From NCBI GenBank assembly GCA_020629175.1, contig JAHDDU010000002.1:118940-163401 (forward strand): a DNA stretch of 44,462 bases, read 5' to 3'. Origin of the DNA: Flavimaricola sp. GTDB lineage: Bacteria > Pseudomonadota > Alphaproteobacteria > Rhodobacterales > Rhodobacteraceae. Under the pieces are notes generated by a model. That model saw nothing but the letters and a program-made list of their open reading frames with translations. It was not told the DNA's origin and made no database searches. The translations under genes were made by a program, and so were the position numbers. This document shows, piece after piece, positions 34,885-44,242 of this stretch; position 1 is the first letter of the stretch; each line of letters starts with the position of its first letter.

Positions 34885-35782
34885 GCGCTGTCAATCGCGC
34901 CTCCTGACGCGCCACCAAACGGGACACCTCTTCAATCGCCGCAGGCTTCAACGCGGCCCCCGGCGCGCGCACCGTCGAATGGGCAATTGCCCCACGGGCG
35001 GCCAACGTGTGTTTGCGAATGGCAAGGCCCAAACCCGGTTGGCTCTCATACCGGGCCAAAGGCAGGTAGGCGTCGAACACATCCTGCATCCGATCAAGAT
35101 CACCTTCGGCATGCAAACGCACGACCTCCGCCATCATCTCGGGATACGCAAAGCCCGTCATCGCACCATCTGCGCCGCGGCCCATTTCCTCGGGCAGGAA
35201 CATGCCGCCATTTCCGCAAAGGATCGAGATACGCCGTCCGTCTGCCACTCTCAGCGCGCTGATTTTGTCCAGCCCCGGCCAATCTTCATGCTTGAGCATC
35301 ACGCAGGTCGCACAATCCTCCACGATCTGCAAAATCACCGAAGGAGAGATTTGCACCCCTGTCACCAGCGGGAAATCCTGCAAGACGAACGGAACGTCTC
35401 CCAGCATCTTGGCCGTTGTCCGGTAGTAGTTCAAAATCTGCTCATCCGTCCGCAAACTGCCGGGCGGGGCCACCATCACACCAGCGGCCCCTGCGTCCAT
35501 CGCCACACCGGTCAGCGCCTGCATCGCCGCAAATCCAGGCGCAGACACCCCCACCACCACCGGCACTTCCGCGCGCGCCACGACGCGTTGCACAACCGCC
35601 TCGCTTTCTTCCGCCGATAGCTTGCCCGCCTCCCCCATCATCCCAAGGATGGTCAGCCCGGTGCAGCCCTTCTCAGCGTAGAAATCAACCATGCGGTCCA
35701 CACTGTCATAATCCACAGCGCCATTTGGCAAAAATGGTGTCACCGCGATCGTGTAAACACCCTTGGCATCTTCAGTCAGCAT
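34871..35782 (-). CDS. DapA-like (dihydrodipicolinate synthase / N-acetylneuraminate lyase family) aldolase or dehydratase
   Basis: A 303-aa TIM-barrel class I aldolase-family protein. The Schiff-base lysine is K164 in CVMLKHEDWPG. Two usual active-site motifs are altered: the G-T/S-T-G-E loop reads GMMGE (47-51), and the YNxP tyrosine motif reads LQDFP (134-138). True dihydrodipicolinate synthase is therefore unlikely; a keto-acid aldolase or dehydratase/decarboxylase in a catabolic pathway fits better. ATG 35782 has a strong GGGAGG seven bases upstream; ATG 35797 lacks one. It overlaps the racemase 3' end by 11 bases and is the last gene of the hydantoinase operon. Confidence 0.88.
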   Translation of the reverse strand: MLTEDAKGVYTIAVTPFLPNGAVDYDSVDRMVDFYAEKGCTGLTILGMMGEAGKLSAEESEAVVQRVVARAEVPVVVGVSAPGFAAMQALTGVAMDAGAAGVMVAPPGSLRTDEQILNYYRTTAKMLGDVPFVLQDFPLVTGVQISPSVILQIVEDCATCVMLKHEDWPGLDKISALRVADGRRISILCGNGGMFLPEEMGRGADGAMTGFAYPEMMAEVVRLHAEGDLDRMQDVFDAYLPLARYESQPGLGLAIRKHTLAARGAIAHSTVRAPGAALKPAAIEEVSRLVARQEARLTALGVI

Positions 35783-36446
35783 CCAATGTCCTCCCATATC
35801 CCATCATCATCTGGCCGATGGCTAACGCCGCTCCAGCCTGACAAGGTTCCACCACAGGCAAGCCCAATGCCTCTTCCAGTTTGTGCCGGTAAATTGCCAT
35901 GCCAGCACAGCCCATGATCAGCACATCTGCCCCATCATCATCACGAAGCCTTTGCCCACACGCCACCATCGCCTCCAAGGTGCGCCCTTCATGCGCGAGG
36001 TCCGCTACACCCAACCCGAGGGCACGATCACCTGCCAAGCGGTCCATCACACCCATCGCACCAAAACTGCGCATGTGCCGGGGAATTGACGCGGGCAGGA
36101 TCGAGATGACGCCAAATCTCTGGCCCAGTGTCAGCGCGGTCGCAACCGCAGCCTCCTGAATGCCGACCACCGGCTGGCTGACAGCACAGCGCAACGCGCG
36201 CACCCCGGGGTCGCCAAAACAGGCCACAACAAAACCACCCGCCTCCTCCGCCAGTCCCTGCGCCAGCGCCAGCATCGGCGCGATCGTCAAATCCGCCTCC
36301 ATCTGATTTTCAATCGCGGGAGGGCCCTGCTCGAGCGTCATGCATTGGATCGGGACGCCCATGCGGCGCAGTGGCTCCATCGCCGCGTCAATTCCCGCCG
36401 TGACGATGACCGAGGAGTTGGGATTGATGACGAAAAGTGGCTTCAT
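35772..36446 (-). CDS. Asp/Glu/hydantoin racemase family protein
   Basis: A 224-aa cofactor-independent racemase-type enzyme. The family start KPLFVINPNSS is present. The two catalytic cysteines are placed as expected: C76 in VVACFGDPG and C180 in IMGCAGM. With a hydantoinase in the same operon, hydantoin racemase (inverting 5-substituted hydantoins) is a natural reading; maleate isomerase-like or Asp/Glu racemase activity cannot be excluded. It overlaps the upstream VOC gene (ATGA) and the downstream dapA-like gene. Confidence 0.88.
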   Translation of the reverse strand: MKPLFVINPNSSVIVTAGIDAAMEPLRRMGVPIQCMTLEQGPPAIENQMEADLTIAPMLALAQGLAEEAGGFVVACFGDPGVRALRCAVSQPVVGIQEAAVATALTLGQRFGVISILPASIPRHMRSFGAMGVMDRLAGDRALGLGVADLAHEGRTLEAMVACGQRLRDDDGADVLIMGCAGMAIYRHKLEEALGLPVVEPCQAGAALAIGQMMMGYGRTLDAD

Positions 36447-36832
36447 GCGCCCTCCCGTGTCGCCGATTGTATTTCGAGCTGATAGCCTTCGGGATCACGA
36501 AACACGAATGCCCGGATGCCAATCTCCTCATTTATGAAGAGGTCGGACAAATCATCCACCTCAACCGCACCGATATAGGCGTACCACGCATCAACATCCG
36601 GGACGCGAATGCAAAATTGCACCGGTTTGTCCGCCGTCCACTTGTTCATACCTTTGGCTTCATCAACAAGACCAATATGCGCGCCCGCCGCCACGCGGTA
36701 GATCTTGCACCAGCCCTGATCAATCGCGAGAGTCAGGCCCATCACCTCTTCATAAAACGCCATCGCCCGCGGAAGATCGCGGTAGTAAAAAAAGGTGATG
36801 GCCAGCGTGTTTTCGGCGTCTGGTCGGGTCAT
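36443..36832 (-). CDS. VOC (glyoxalase/bleomycin-resistance) family protein
   Basis: A 129-aa protein with one pair of beta-alpha-beta-beta-beta modules. FFYYRDLPRAMAFYEEVMGLTL opens the first, and AFVFRDPEGYQLEIQS closes the second, with the metal-ligand glutamate in the last strand (E in LEIQ). It could be a lyase, isomerase or dioxygenase acting on an intermediate of the hydantoinase pathway. It is tightly coupled, with ATGA overlaps to the hydantoinase gene upstream and the racemase gene downstream. Confidence 0.88.
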   Translation of the reverse strand: MTRPDAENTLAITFFYYRDLPRAMAFYEEVMGLTLAIDQGWCKIYRVAAGAHIGLVDEAKGMNKWTADKPVQFCIRVPDVDAWYAYIGAVEVDDLSDLFINEEIGIRAFVFRDPEGYQLEIQSATREGA

Positions 36833-38274
36833 GTCGGGCGCTCCTTCTCAAGCCAATTCATTTCACCCAAATCACCAGTCGGACGCACGCCTATGGTCTC
36901 GCGGGGCAGCCAATGCCCATCTCCCGGTGCAGCGCGACAGATGCCGTCTTCGGCGACAACCGCGCCGCGCTGGATCACAACTTCTGGCCAGCCTGTCACC
37001 TCGTGCCCAGCCCAAGGGTTGTAGCCCACGTTGTCCTGCAGATCATTCTCGCCATAGGTGCGTACCCGTTGGTCATCCCAGATCACCAGATCCGCATCCA
37101 TACCAACAGCAATAGCCCCCTTCGTCTCAAACCCGTAGAGCTGGGCCGGCGTTGTGCAACAGACGCGGACCAGACGCTCAACCCCGAGGTCGCGACGGTG
37201 AAAAGCGTCAAACATCAAGGGCATCCGCACCTCCAGCCCCGGCATCCCGTTGGCAATCTCAGGGAATCTTGGATTCTCACCCGCGTTCAATTTGCCGCTG
37301 ACATCAAAACGGTAAGGCGCATGGTCCGAGGAGATGACGTCAATCGTGCCATCGGTGACCCCCTGCCAAAGAGCCTCTACATCCTCCGTTGCCCGCTGCG
37401 GTGGCGAGCACATCCATTTTGCGCCCTCCACACCCTCACGGTCGAGGACATCCGCTGTCGACAACAAGTAGTGCGGACACGTCTCGCACCATACAGGCGC
37501 GCCGCGATCTTTGGCGCGGCGAACCGCGTCCAAAGCCTCGGCGCAGGAAATGTGAAACAGCATCACCGGTTGATCGAGGAATTCGGCAAAGCGACAAATT
37601 CTTTCCACCGCCTCCACCTCTGCCAATCGCGGGTGGGACAAGGCGTGATGCAATGGCCGCGTCATGCCTCTGGCAAGCAATTCGGCCTTCGCAAACCGCA
37701 ACATCGCGTCGTTTTCGGCATGCACACAGACGAGCGCTCCCGCCTCTCGCGCCGTGGCCATGACCCTCAGGATTGCCGCGTCATCAAGCCCGATGTTGTA
37801 GGTGGTGAAGAGTTTGATGGACTTGTGCCCCGCCGCACTCAGCCCGGCGATGTCTTCATCCAGTTGCGGCACGCTGGGATCCGCAACGATGAAATGAAAA
37901 GCGTGATCAATCCGTGCACCGCGCGCGGCGCACTCGGAATATGCCTCGACAGCGCTGCGCAACCTTTGGCCCGGCGCTTGAGCGGCAAAAGACACAACGC
38001 TCGTCGTGCCGCCTACAGCGGCTGATTGGGTGGCCGTTTCAAAGGTGTCGGCATTCATCAGCCCCATGCCAGACATCTGTTCGATATGGGCGTGCACATC
38101 TACGCCGCCAGGCAATATCCATTTGCCAGCCGCCTCAATGCGCCGCGCTGCTGATCCGGCCAAATCGCCCACTTGGGCGATCTGCCCGCCCCGCACAGCC
38201 ACATCACCCACGATGACGCCCACAGGGGTCACCACATGCCCACCGGCAATGATAAGGTCGAAATCGCTGGCCAT
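36829..38274 (-). CDS. Dihydropyrimidinase / D-hydantoinase family amidohydrolase
   Basis: A 481-aa cyclic amidohydrolase that opens hydantoin or dihydropyrimidine rings. The binuclear metal site is complete: H61 and H63 (VDVHAHI), the carboxylated lysine K154 (KSIKLFTTYN), H185 (VHAEN), H241 (FHISC) and D316 (SSDHAPY). Length is normal for the family. It leads the operon hydantoinase-VOC-racemase-DapA-like, all joined by overlaps. No N-carbamoyl amidohydrolase gene lies in the window, so the pathway differs from the usual hydantoin-to-amino-acid route or is completed elsewhere. A histidine-kinase gene ends 36 bases upstream on the same strand. Confidence 0.92.
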   Translation of the reverse strand: MASDFDLIIAGGHVVTPVGVIVGDVAVRGGQIAQVGDLAGSAARRIEAAGKWILPGGVDVHAHIEQMSGMGLMNADTFETATQSAAVGGTTSVVSFAAQAPGQRLRSAVEAYSECAARGARIDHAFHFIVADPSVPQLDEDIAGLSAAGHKSIKLFTTYNIGLDDAAILRVMATAREAGALVCVHAENDAMLRFAKAELLARGMTRPLHHALSHPRLAEVEAVERICRFAEFLDQPVMLFHISCAEALDAVRRAKDRGAPVWCETCPHYLLSTADVLDREGVEGAKWMCSPPQRATEDVEALWQGVTDGTIDVISSDHAPYRFDVSGKLNAGENPRFPEIANGMPGLEVRMPLMFDAFHRRDLGVERLVRVCCTTPAQLYGFETKGAIAVGMDADLVIWDDQRVRTYGENDLQDNVGYNPWAGHEVTGWPEVVIQRGAVVAEDGICRAAPGDGHWLPRETIGVRPTGDLGEMNWLEKERPT

Positions 38275-38310
38275 ACCGCACCATGGCCCGATTGACGTCA
38301 GACGGCCAGC

Positions 38311-40062
38311 TTAAACCCGTGTGAATGTTTCATGAAAGTCATTGAGCGCGGCCATCGGTACATCGAAACTGCAACGCAAGCCCTTGGCCTGCCAATCAAA
38401 CTGGACGTCGCCCTCAAGAGTGCCCTCAACGGTTGAGCGGATCAACTGGCTACCGAAACCTTCGCTTTCGGGCGGCGCAAGACGGGGGCCTCCGGTCTCT
38501 TCCCAGCGAAAGATGAGCTGATCGCTTTCTCCATCGTCGCGCCTCTCCCAGATCAGCGAAACACGGCCCTCCGGATCGGAAAACGCACCATATTTGGCAG
38601 CATTGGTGGCAAGTTCATGCACAGCCATACCAAGGGCGAGGGCTGCGGGAGCCGACACGTCGACACGTGGTCCTTTCAACGTGACGCGATCCATCCCGTA
38701 AACCGGGATCAACTCCGCCTCGATCACGCTGCGCAGCGGGGCACTGTTCCAGTTTGACTGGACCAGCAAGGAATGGGTCTCTGACAAGGCCCGGATACGC
38801 TGTGAGAGCACCTGAAAGACCTCTGCATCCGTCGTCGCTTCGCGGCCTGCACGCGCCACAAGAGCGTTCACGTTGGTCAGCATGTTTTTGACCCGATGCT
38901 GCAACTCCCCCATCACGCGGCGCAGCTCTTCACCCATGGCCACCTGCTCGGTGACATCGCGCACGTTTACGCCAACGCCCAGAATGTGATCATCCGGATC
39001 ACGCACAGGATACCAATCAGTTTCCCAAACACGGTCTTCGGTCGGGCTACGGGCGGTGCGTCCTTCGACACGAAGGTTCTCGATCCGGCGGCCTGTTTTC
39101 AGCACCTGCATGACCGGCGGTTTCACCTGTGAGAAAAGCTCGGGGATGATGTCTTCCAACTTCGCCCCTAGGTGCCCTGCAACAGACAGGCCGTTGATCG
39201 TAGCCAACCGCTTGTTCACACGCAGAAACGTCAGATCGGCCGAGATCAGACCCATCGCTTGTGGCGTGATGTCGTAGAGCTCCTCGAGTTCCGTCAATCG
39301 TTGCTGTGATAAGGCCGTCAGGCGGCCCACCTCGGCCTCAAGCGCGCTGACATCCGTCACGTCCCGCGCTGCAATCATCACATCTTGGGCGTCGGCGTCC
39401 AAAGCCGCTGCTGTGATCTGAAACGCGCGGGCGCCATCATTGGTGGCCAAAATCTCGACAATCGGTGCATCGCTTTCAGCGGCACGTCTGATGATCTTGG
39501 TCAGCTGCGTTATATTCACATGCGCCGAAACTTCATCAAGCGGACGTCCAACATCCGAGGGTCGAAACCGAAAAATGTCCTGATGGGGATCCAGAAAGCT
39601 GACCAGCCGCATCTGCACATCCACTGAGGCAAAGATGCAGGCATGCATCTCCACAACCCTGTCCATGACAGGGTCGGCGCCGCGCTCGCCCTGCTCGGCG
39701 GGATGAAACAACCACAGAACATGTCCTTGGCTCATCGCGCGTCGTTCGATGCGCATACCTTGCCGCGGCCCGGCACGGACAGTTTGCTCGATTTGTCCGG
39801 CGGTACTTTGCAGCAACGGCTGGACAACTTGCGCAAGGTCATCAGGTAAAAGCGCATCGAGGGTGAGATCGACGCGCCCTTTTGGAAGCGAAAGCAGGTC
39901 TGTCGCGGTGGCAGAGACAAAAAGCACCTGCCCCGACAAATCACATCCGATATAGGGCGGCAGGATGTCATCCATTTCGCCGCGCGCCAGCGGACCCGCC
40001 AAATGCGCGCCTGTCTCCGGCCAATCTGCCGGGGTGGAATTCTGAAGCTTTTCAATCGACAC
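38311..40062 (-). CDS. PAS-containing sensor histidine kinase of the HWE type
   Basis: A 583-aa cytoplasmic kinase with no clear transmembrane helices. PAS-like regions fill about 35-125, 140-240 and 260-375, with a short coiled coil (about 240-262) before the last. The phosphoacceptor histidine is in MGELQHRVKNML (about residue 389), and the ATP-binding domain has VHELATNAAKYGAF and RWEETGG, the features naming the HWE family. Three starts are possible. GTG 40062 has GGAG six bases upstream and is chosen; TTG 40080 gives six more residues. No response-regulator gene is adjacent. It lies between lysK and the hydantoinase operon, all on the minus strand. Confidence 0.9.
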   Translation of the reverse strand: MSIEKLQNSTPADWPETGAHLAGPLARGEMDDILPPYIGCDLSGQVLFVSATATDLLSLPKGRVDLTLDALLPDDLAQVVQPLLQSTAGQIEQTVRAGPRQGMRIERRAMSQGHVLWLFHPAEQGERGADPVMDRVVEMHACIFASVDVQMRLVSFLDPHQDIFRFRPSDVGRPLDEVSAHVNITQLTKIIRRAAESDAPIVEILATNDGARAFQITAAALDADAQDVMIAARDVTDVSALEAEVGRLTALSQQRLTELEELYDITPQAMGLISADLTFLRVNKRLATINGLSVAGHLGAKLEDIIPELFSQVKPPVMQVLKTGRRIENLRVEGRTARSPTEDRVWETDWYPVRDPDDHILGVGVNVRDVTEQVAMGEELRRVMGELQHRVKNMLTNVNALVARAGREATTDAEVFQVLSQRIRALSETHSLLVQSNWNSAPLRSVIEAELIPVYGMDRVTLKGPRVDVSAPAALALGMAVHELATNAAKYGAFSDPEGRVSLIWERRDDGESDQLIFRWEETGGPRLAPPESEGFGSQLIRSTVEGTLEGDVQFDWQAKGLRCSFDVPMAALNDFHETFTRV

Positions 40063-40149
40063 AACGCGCTCCGACGTCAAAACACGGAAGGTGCTCTATT
40101 TCGGCTGTTGGGCCTGAGTGTGTCAATAAAGGAGTGGTCCCAAAAATTG

Positions 40150-41727
40150 TCAGGTCAATTTGCCGCTCAGGCCGTCTTCGATCAGCTTGATCGATCCTTC
40201 GAGGCCGTAAAGCGCGATAAATCCACCAAACCGCGGTCCTTCGGATGCGCCAAGCAGGACCTCATACAGGGCCTTGAACCATGCGCGCAGTGGGTCAAAA
40301 CCGTGCTCTTTGCCAACTGCAAACACCATGGATTGCAAGGCTTCGGCCTCAACCGGCTCATCCCATGCCTTCAATCGGGCCAGCATGTCTTCCATCGCCG
40401 CACGCTCTTTCTCGTCAGGGGCGCGGAACACTTTCTTGGGCTTCACGAAATCGTGGTAATAGGCCACCGCATAGCCCGCCGCGGCATCAAGGCTGGGGTG
40501 GGTCTCGGGTGACGCCTCTGGCGCATAGCGCTGCATAAAGCCCCAGAGGGTCTCTTTGTCCTCGGCCCCTGATACAGAGGCGAGGTTCAGGAGCATGGCA
40601 AAAGGGACGACCATGTCGCTGTCCGGCACATTGTGCCCATGGATGTGAAACACAGGGTTGTTCAGCCGCGCCGCTGTATCCTGCCCAGCGTAAGCGCGCA
40701 GTTGTTGGTGATATTCGTCGACCGCTTTGGGGATGATGTCAAAGTGCATCCGCTTGGCCGTCTTTGGCTTTTGGTACATGAAATACGACAGGCTCTCGGT
40801 CGCGGCATAGGTCAGCCATTCGTCCATCGTCAGGCCGTTACCGCTCGTCTTTGAGATCTTGTGTCCCTCGCTATCAAGGAACAATTCATAGACCAGATGC
40901 CCGGGCTTCTTGCCGCCCAGAATTTCACAAATGCGATCATAGACGGGCGTATTTGCCGCATGATCCTTGCCGTAAATTTCATAATCCACACCCAAGGCTG
41001 CCCAGCGCGCGCCAAAGTCGGGCTTCCACTGAAGCTTCACATTGCCGCCGGTGACGGGCACTGTCCATTCGCGCCCGTCCTCATCATCAAAGGTGATCGT
41101 GCCCTCTTTGGCGTCCACATGCTTGGTCGGCACATAGAGCACGCGCCCGGTTTCAGGATGGATCGGTAGGAAAATCGAATAGGTCTCGCGTCGCTCGTCC
41201 CGCAGGGTCTTGAGCATGACCTCCATGACCTTGTCATACTTCTCGGCTGCACGCAGCAAAACCTCGTCAAACTGGCCCGAGCGATAGAACTCCCGCGCCG
41301 AGATGAATTCATACTCAAAGCCAAAACGGTCCAAAAACGCCCTGAGCCGCGCGTTGTTGTGATGGCCAAAGCTCTCGTGCGTCCCAAACGGGTCCGGCAC
41401 GTCGGTTAGCGGCTTTTGCATATGCTGGGCCAGCGCCTCGGGGTTGGGCACATTGCTGGGCACCTTACGCATGCCATCCAGATCGTCGGAAAAACAGATC
41501 AGCTTGGTCGGGATGTCCGAGATCACCTCAAACGCGCGGCGGATCATCGTCGTGCGCAGCACCTCACCAAAGGTGCCGATATGCGGCAAACCAGACGGCC
41601 CATAGCCCGTCTCAAACAGCACATAACCCTTTTCTGGCGGGGCCTTGTCATAGCGTTTGAGCAACGCGCGCGCCTCTTCAAAGGGCCAGGCCTTCGATTG
41701 CATCGCCAACGCGCGGAGTTCAGACAT
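40150..41727 (-). CDS. lysK: Lysyl-tRNA synthetase, class I (LysRS1)
   Basis: Charges tRNA-Lys. The 525-aa enzyme has the class I Rossmann signatures [13 protein letters not shown] (HIGH-like, 45-57) and KISKTSGNG (KMSKS-like). It also has the family segments [14 protein letters not shown] and [13 protein letters not shown]. Most bacteria use the unrelated class II LysRS; a class I enzyme is known from archaea, spirochaetes and many alphaproteobacteria, which supports the proposed origin. It is divergent from the TerB-like gene, and 87 bases separate its stop from the kinase start. Confidence 0.95.
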   Translation of the reverse strand: MSELRALAMQSKAWPFEEARALLKRYDKAPPEKGYVLFETGYGPSGLPHIGTFGEVLRTTMIRRAFEVISDIPTKLICFSDDLDGMRKVPSNVPNPEALAQHMQKPLTDVPDPFGTHESFGHHNNARLRAFLDRFGFEYEFISAREFYRSGQFDEVLLRAAEKYDKVMEVMLKTLRDERRETYSIFLPIHPETGRVLYVPTKHVDAKEGTITFDDEDGREWTVPVTGGNVKLQWKPDFGARWAALGVDYEIYGKDHAANTPVYDRICEILGGKKPGHLVYELFLDSEGHKISKTSGNGLTMDEWLTYAATESLSYFMYQKPKTAKRMHFDIIPKAVDEYHQQLRAYAGQDTAARLNNPVFHIHGHNVPDSDMVVPFAMLLNLASVSGAEDKETLWGFMQRYAPEASPETHPSLDAAAGYAVAYYHDFVKPKKVFRAPDEKERAAMEDMLARLKAWDEPVEAEALQSMVFAVGKEHGFDPLRAWFKALYEVLLGASEGPRFGGFIALYGLEGSIKLIEDGLSGKLT

Positions 41728-41837
41728 CTTCTACCTCATCCAGAAAAGCGGGCCTTTTGCCCCCAACAGGCCGCATCCCTATTGCGACAGGCCGGGGCCG
41801 TCAATAAATTGAGCCGGTACCTATCAGGAAGTTCACA

Positions 41838-42257
41838 ATGTCAGATCCCACCAAACTTGCCGCCCAAGACGCCCTCGTCAGCCTCATGATCGCTGTTTCC
41901 GCCTCCGACAGCGACATTCGGACGGCAGAGCTGGTGAAAATTTCGACCGTTATCAACAACTTGCCCGTGTTTGCCGACTATGACGCAGATCATGTCCCGA
42001 GGGTCAGCCAAACGGTCTTTGACTTGCTCGATCAAGAGGATGGGCTTGATGCGCTCTTCGGCCTCATCCGCGACGCATTGCCCGAGCGTTTGAATGAGAC
42101 GGCCTATGTGCTGGCCTGTGAAGTGGCCGCTGCCGATGGCGAGTTGTCGCGCGAAGAGGCACGGATGCTCGAAGAAGTGCGCTATGAGCTCGACATTGAT
42201 CGCCTGCATGCCGCAGCGATCGAGCGCGGCGTGCGTGCGCGTCACCTGACACTCTGA
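41838..42257 (+). CDS. TerB-like (tellurite-resistance TerB family) protein
   Basis: A 139-aa helical cytoplasmic protein. TerB-family features are the acidic pairs in LVSLMIAVSASDSDIRTAELVKI and LACEVAAADGELSREEARMLEEV, two internally similar helical halves that may bind metal ions. Despite the family name, a role in tellurite resistance is not implied for a lone terB-like gene. AGGAA seven bases upstream supports ATG 41838. It ends exactly where the convergent VOC gene begins its stop codon (0-base gap). Confidence 0.88.
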   Translation: MSDPTKLAAQDALVSLMIAVSASDSDIRTAELVKISTVINNLPVFADYDADHVPRVSQTVFDLLDQEDGLDALFGLIRDALPERLNETAYVLACEVAAADGELSREEARMLEEVRYELDIDRLHAAAIERGVRARHLTL

Positions 42258-42674
42258 TTAATCGTCGCGGCCGGGTTCGTCCGGGTTGCTGGAAAACAGT
42301 GCAATTTTGTTGCCTTGCGGATCGCGCAGATAGCCCACGTAAAAGCGTGGGCCATAGTTCGGGCGAAACCCCGGGGCGCCTTCGTCCAAGCCTCCGGCGG
42401 CCAGTGCGGCGGCGTGCAGTGCCTGCACCTGACTTTGGCCCTGCGCCTCAAACGCGACCATCGTGCCGTTCCCGGCTGAGGCGGGTTGCTTGTTGAAGGT
42501 GGGCTTCACATAAAACTCGGGCAATACCGGCACCTCCCCCGGTGCAACGGGCAACGCAAAGCTTAGACCCTCCGGCCCTTCTTCAAGCTCATATCCCAAA
42601 GCAGGCAAGAATGCCGTGTAGAACCGCTTGGCGGCAGCCAGATCATCGACCCCAAATGTAACGTAAGCAATCAT
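42258..42674 (-). CDS. VOC (glyoxalase) family protein
   Basis: A 138-aa protein with glyoxalase-fold features: YVTFGVDDLAAAKRFYTAFL at the start and RFYVGYLRDPQGNKIALFS at the end. These proteins often act on small toxic or modified metabolites; the substrate here is unknown. Its ATG overlaps the stop of dacB (ATGA at 42671-42674), so the two are co-transcribed, although no functional link to peptidoglycan is evident. Confidence 0.9.
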   Translation of the reverse strand: MIAYVTFGVDDLAAAKRFYTAFLPALGYELEEGPEGLSFALPVAPGEVPVLPEFYVKPTFNKQPASAGNGTMVAFEAQGQSQVQALHAAALAAGGLDEGAPGFRPNYGPRFYVGYLRDPQGNKIALFSSNPDEPGRDD

Positions 42675-44242
42675 TCCGCCTCAACCACCACAACATCAAC
42701 CTCATCAGCCGGTGCCGAATACATCCGCGCCCAGCGCCGCAGCATCCGCATCTGCATCCGCTTGGCCTGCGTGTTGAATGTGATCGAGCCGCGTGGCTGT
42801 TCATCTCCTGAGCGTTTGCCGATCTCCCGCGCTTCGGGATCCGCACTAAAGATCGCAAAGGCCAGTTGCTGCCCTGTCACTGTATCAATGTAGCCTGCCA
42901 GCGTACTGACAAAATTGAGTGTTCCAGTTTTGGCCACCACCTCTGCCCGCGGGTTGGGCAAGCGGTCGCGCGCGTCATCGACGAGTGGAATGTCCCTCAG
43001 CACCCCCCGCAACGGGCCATTTTGCGCCTGCGCCAAAATCTTGACCATGTCTGCAGCCGAAATGCGTGACGCATCCCCAAGGCCCGAATGATCAACGAAG
43101 CTGGCCGTCACACCGTACCGCGCAGCGAGCCAGGCAGACATTGCAGCTCCAGAGGCGGGCAAGGACGCGGCATCCACGCCTTTGGCTTGCGATGCCGCTC
43201 TGCCGATCACTTCGGCGGTGAGATTGGTTGAAAACCGCAGCATGCCCCGTACGACCACTTCGAGCGGCGGGCTCTCATGGCGGGCCACTTCGAACCCGGC
43301 TGGCTCGGATGTGCCCAAGACAGCAGCCGGCAGGACCAGCCCTCCAGCGCGCGCCAGAGAGCGAAATACATCGGCCACGTAGAGCGCAGGCCGCCGAACA
43401 GGCAACCAGCGAGAGCCGGCGTCTCCCAAGGCTGAACGGGCGACGCTCCACTGATCCGTGGTGCCATCATCCGCATAGGCATAGACAGGGGCCGTGCGAT
43501 CTACGATCTGCATCCGCGCGACAGTGACCTCGGGCCGCAGCGTCTCACTGCGCGCATCCATCGCCACCGTATGCCGCCCGCCGTTGCGCGCCCATTCAAA
43601 GTGCACGCGGTTGAAGTTGAGGTTCAGCCCCGAAATGCCGGGGTTGTAGCCCAGATGCTCGAGCTGCCCCGCATCAATTTCACGCAGCTCCGGCAGCCCC
43701 CCGGCCCACGCCACAAACCGGCCGGTGACACCCGTGATGCCAGCAATGATGACCTGATCCAAAAGGGCCGCAAGTGCATCAGTATCCAGAACCGGATCAC
43801 CGCCACCTGCGAGCACGAGGTCCCCCTGCACCACCCCGTTCACAATGGGACCGGTGGCTAGAACGCGGGTGGCGAACCGGTGGCTCTCGCCCAGCGCATC
43901 AAAGGCATAGAGCGCCGTTACCGCCTTTGTCACACTTGCCGGCATCAGGCTCGTGTCCGGCAAATGCGCCTCAAGGACGTCGCCCGTTGTCACATCGCTG
44001 ATGACGACGCCAGTTTCACCGCCCAAATCTGCGCGTGCGATCAAGTTCTCAAGCGACGGCCGCGCGACAATCCTGTCCTGCGGACGCGGTGGACCACCAG
44101 AGCCAATCACGACATCGCCCGCGCGCGGCTGTGGGCGGATCGACACCAGCGGCGCGTTGGCCATAGCGGCAGTGCCAACCAAAGCTACACCCGTCGCCAA
44201 CAGCGCCCGGCGGCTCAATTTCCGTGACATTTCCCCACTCAT
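42671..44242 (-). CDS. dacB: D-alanyl-D-alanine carboxypeptidase/endopeptidase, PBP4 (DacB) family
   Basis: A peptidase S13 enzyme that trims or cleaves peptidoglycan cross-links in the periplasm. The 523-aa protein has S103-x-x-K106 in MPASVTKAVTAL, the second motif around DHSGLGDASRIS and the KTG motif in AKTGTLNFVSTLAGYI. The N-terminus reads SRRALLATGVALVGTAAMANA, which fits a twin-arginine (Tat) signal with cleavage near residue 30. This would be unusual for the family, where Sec export is normal. ATG 44230 is an alternative start. Confidence 0.93.
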   Translation of the reverse strand: MSGEMSRKLSRRALLATGVALVGTAAMANAPLVSIRPQPRAGDVVIGSGGPPRPQDRIVARPSLENLIARADLGGETGVVISDVTTGDVLEAHLPDTSLMPASVTKAVTALYAFDALGESHRFATRVLATGPIVNGVVQGDLVLAGGGDPVLDTDALAALLDQVIIAGITGVTGRFVAWAGGLPELREIDAGQLEHLGYNPGISGLNLNFNRVHFEWARNGGRHTVAMDARSETLRPEVTVARMQIVDRTAPVYAYADDGTTDQWSVARSALGDAGSRWLPVRRPALYVADVFRSLARAGGLVLPAAVLGTSEPAGFEVARHESPPLEVVVRGMLRFSTNLTAEVIGRAASQAKGVDAASLPASGAAMSAWLAARYGVTASFVDHSGLGDASRISAADMVKILAQAQNGPLRGVLRDIPLVDDARDRLPNPRAEVVAKTGTLNFVSTLAGYIDTVTGQQLAFAIFSADPEAREIGKRSGDEQPRGSITFNTQAKRMQMRMLRRWARMYSAPADEVDVVVVEAE

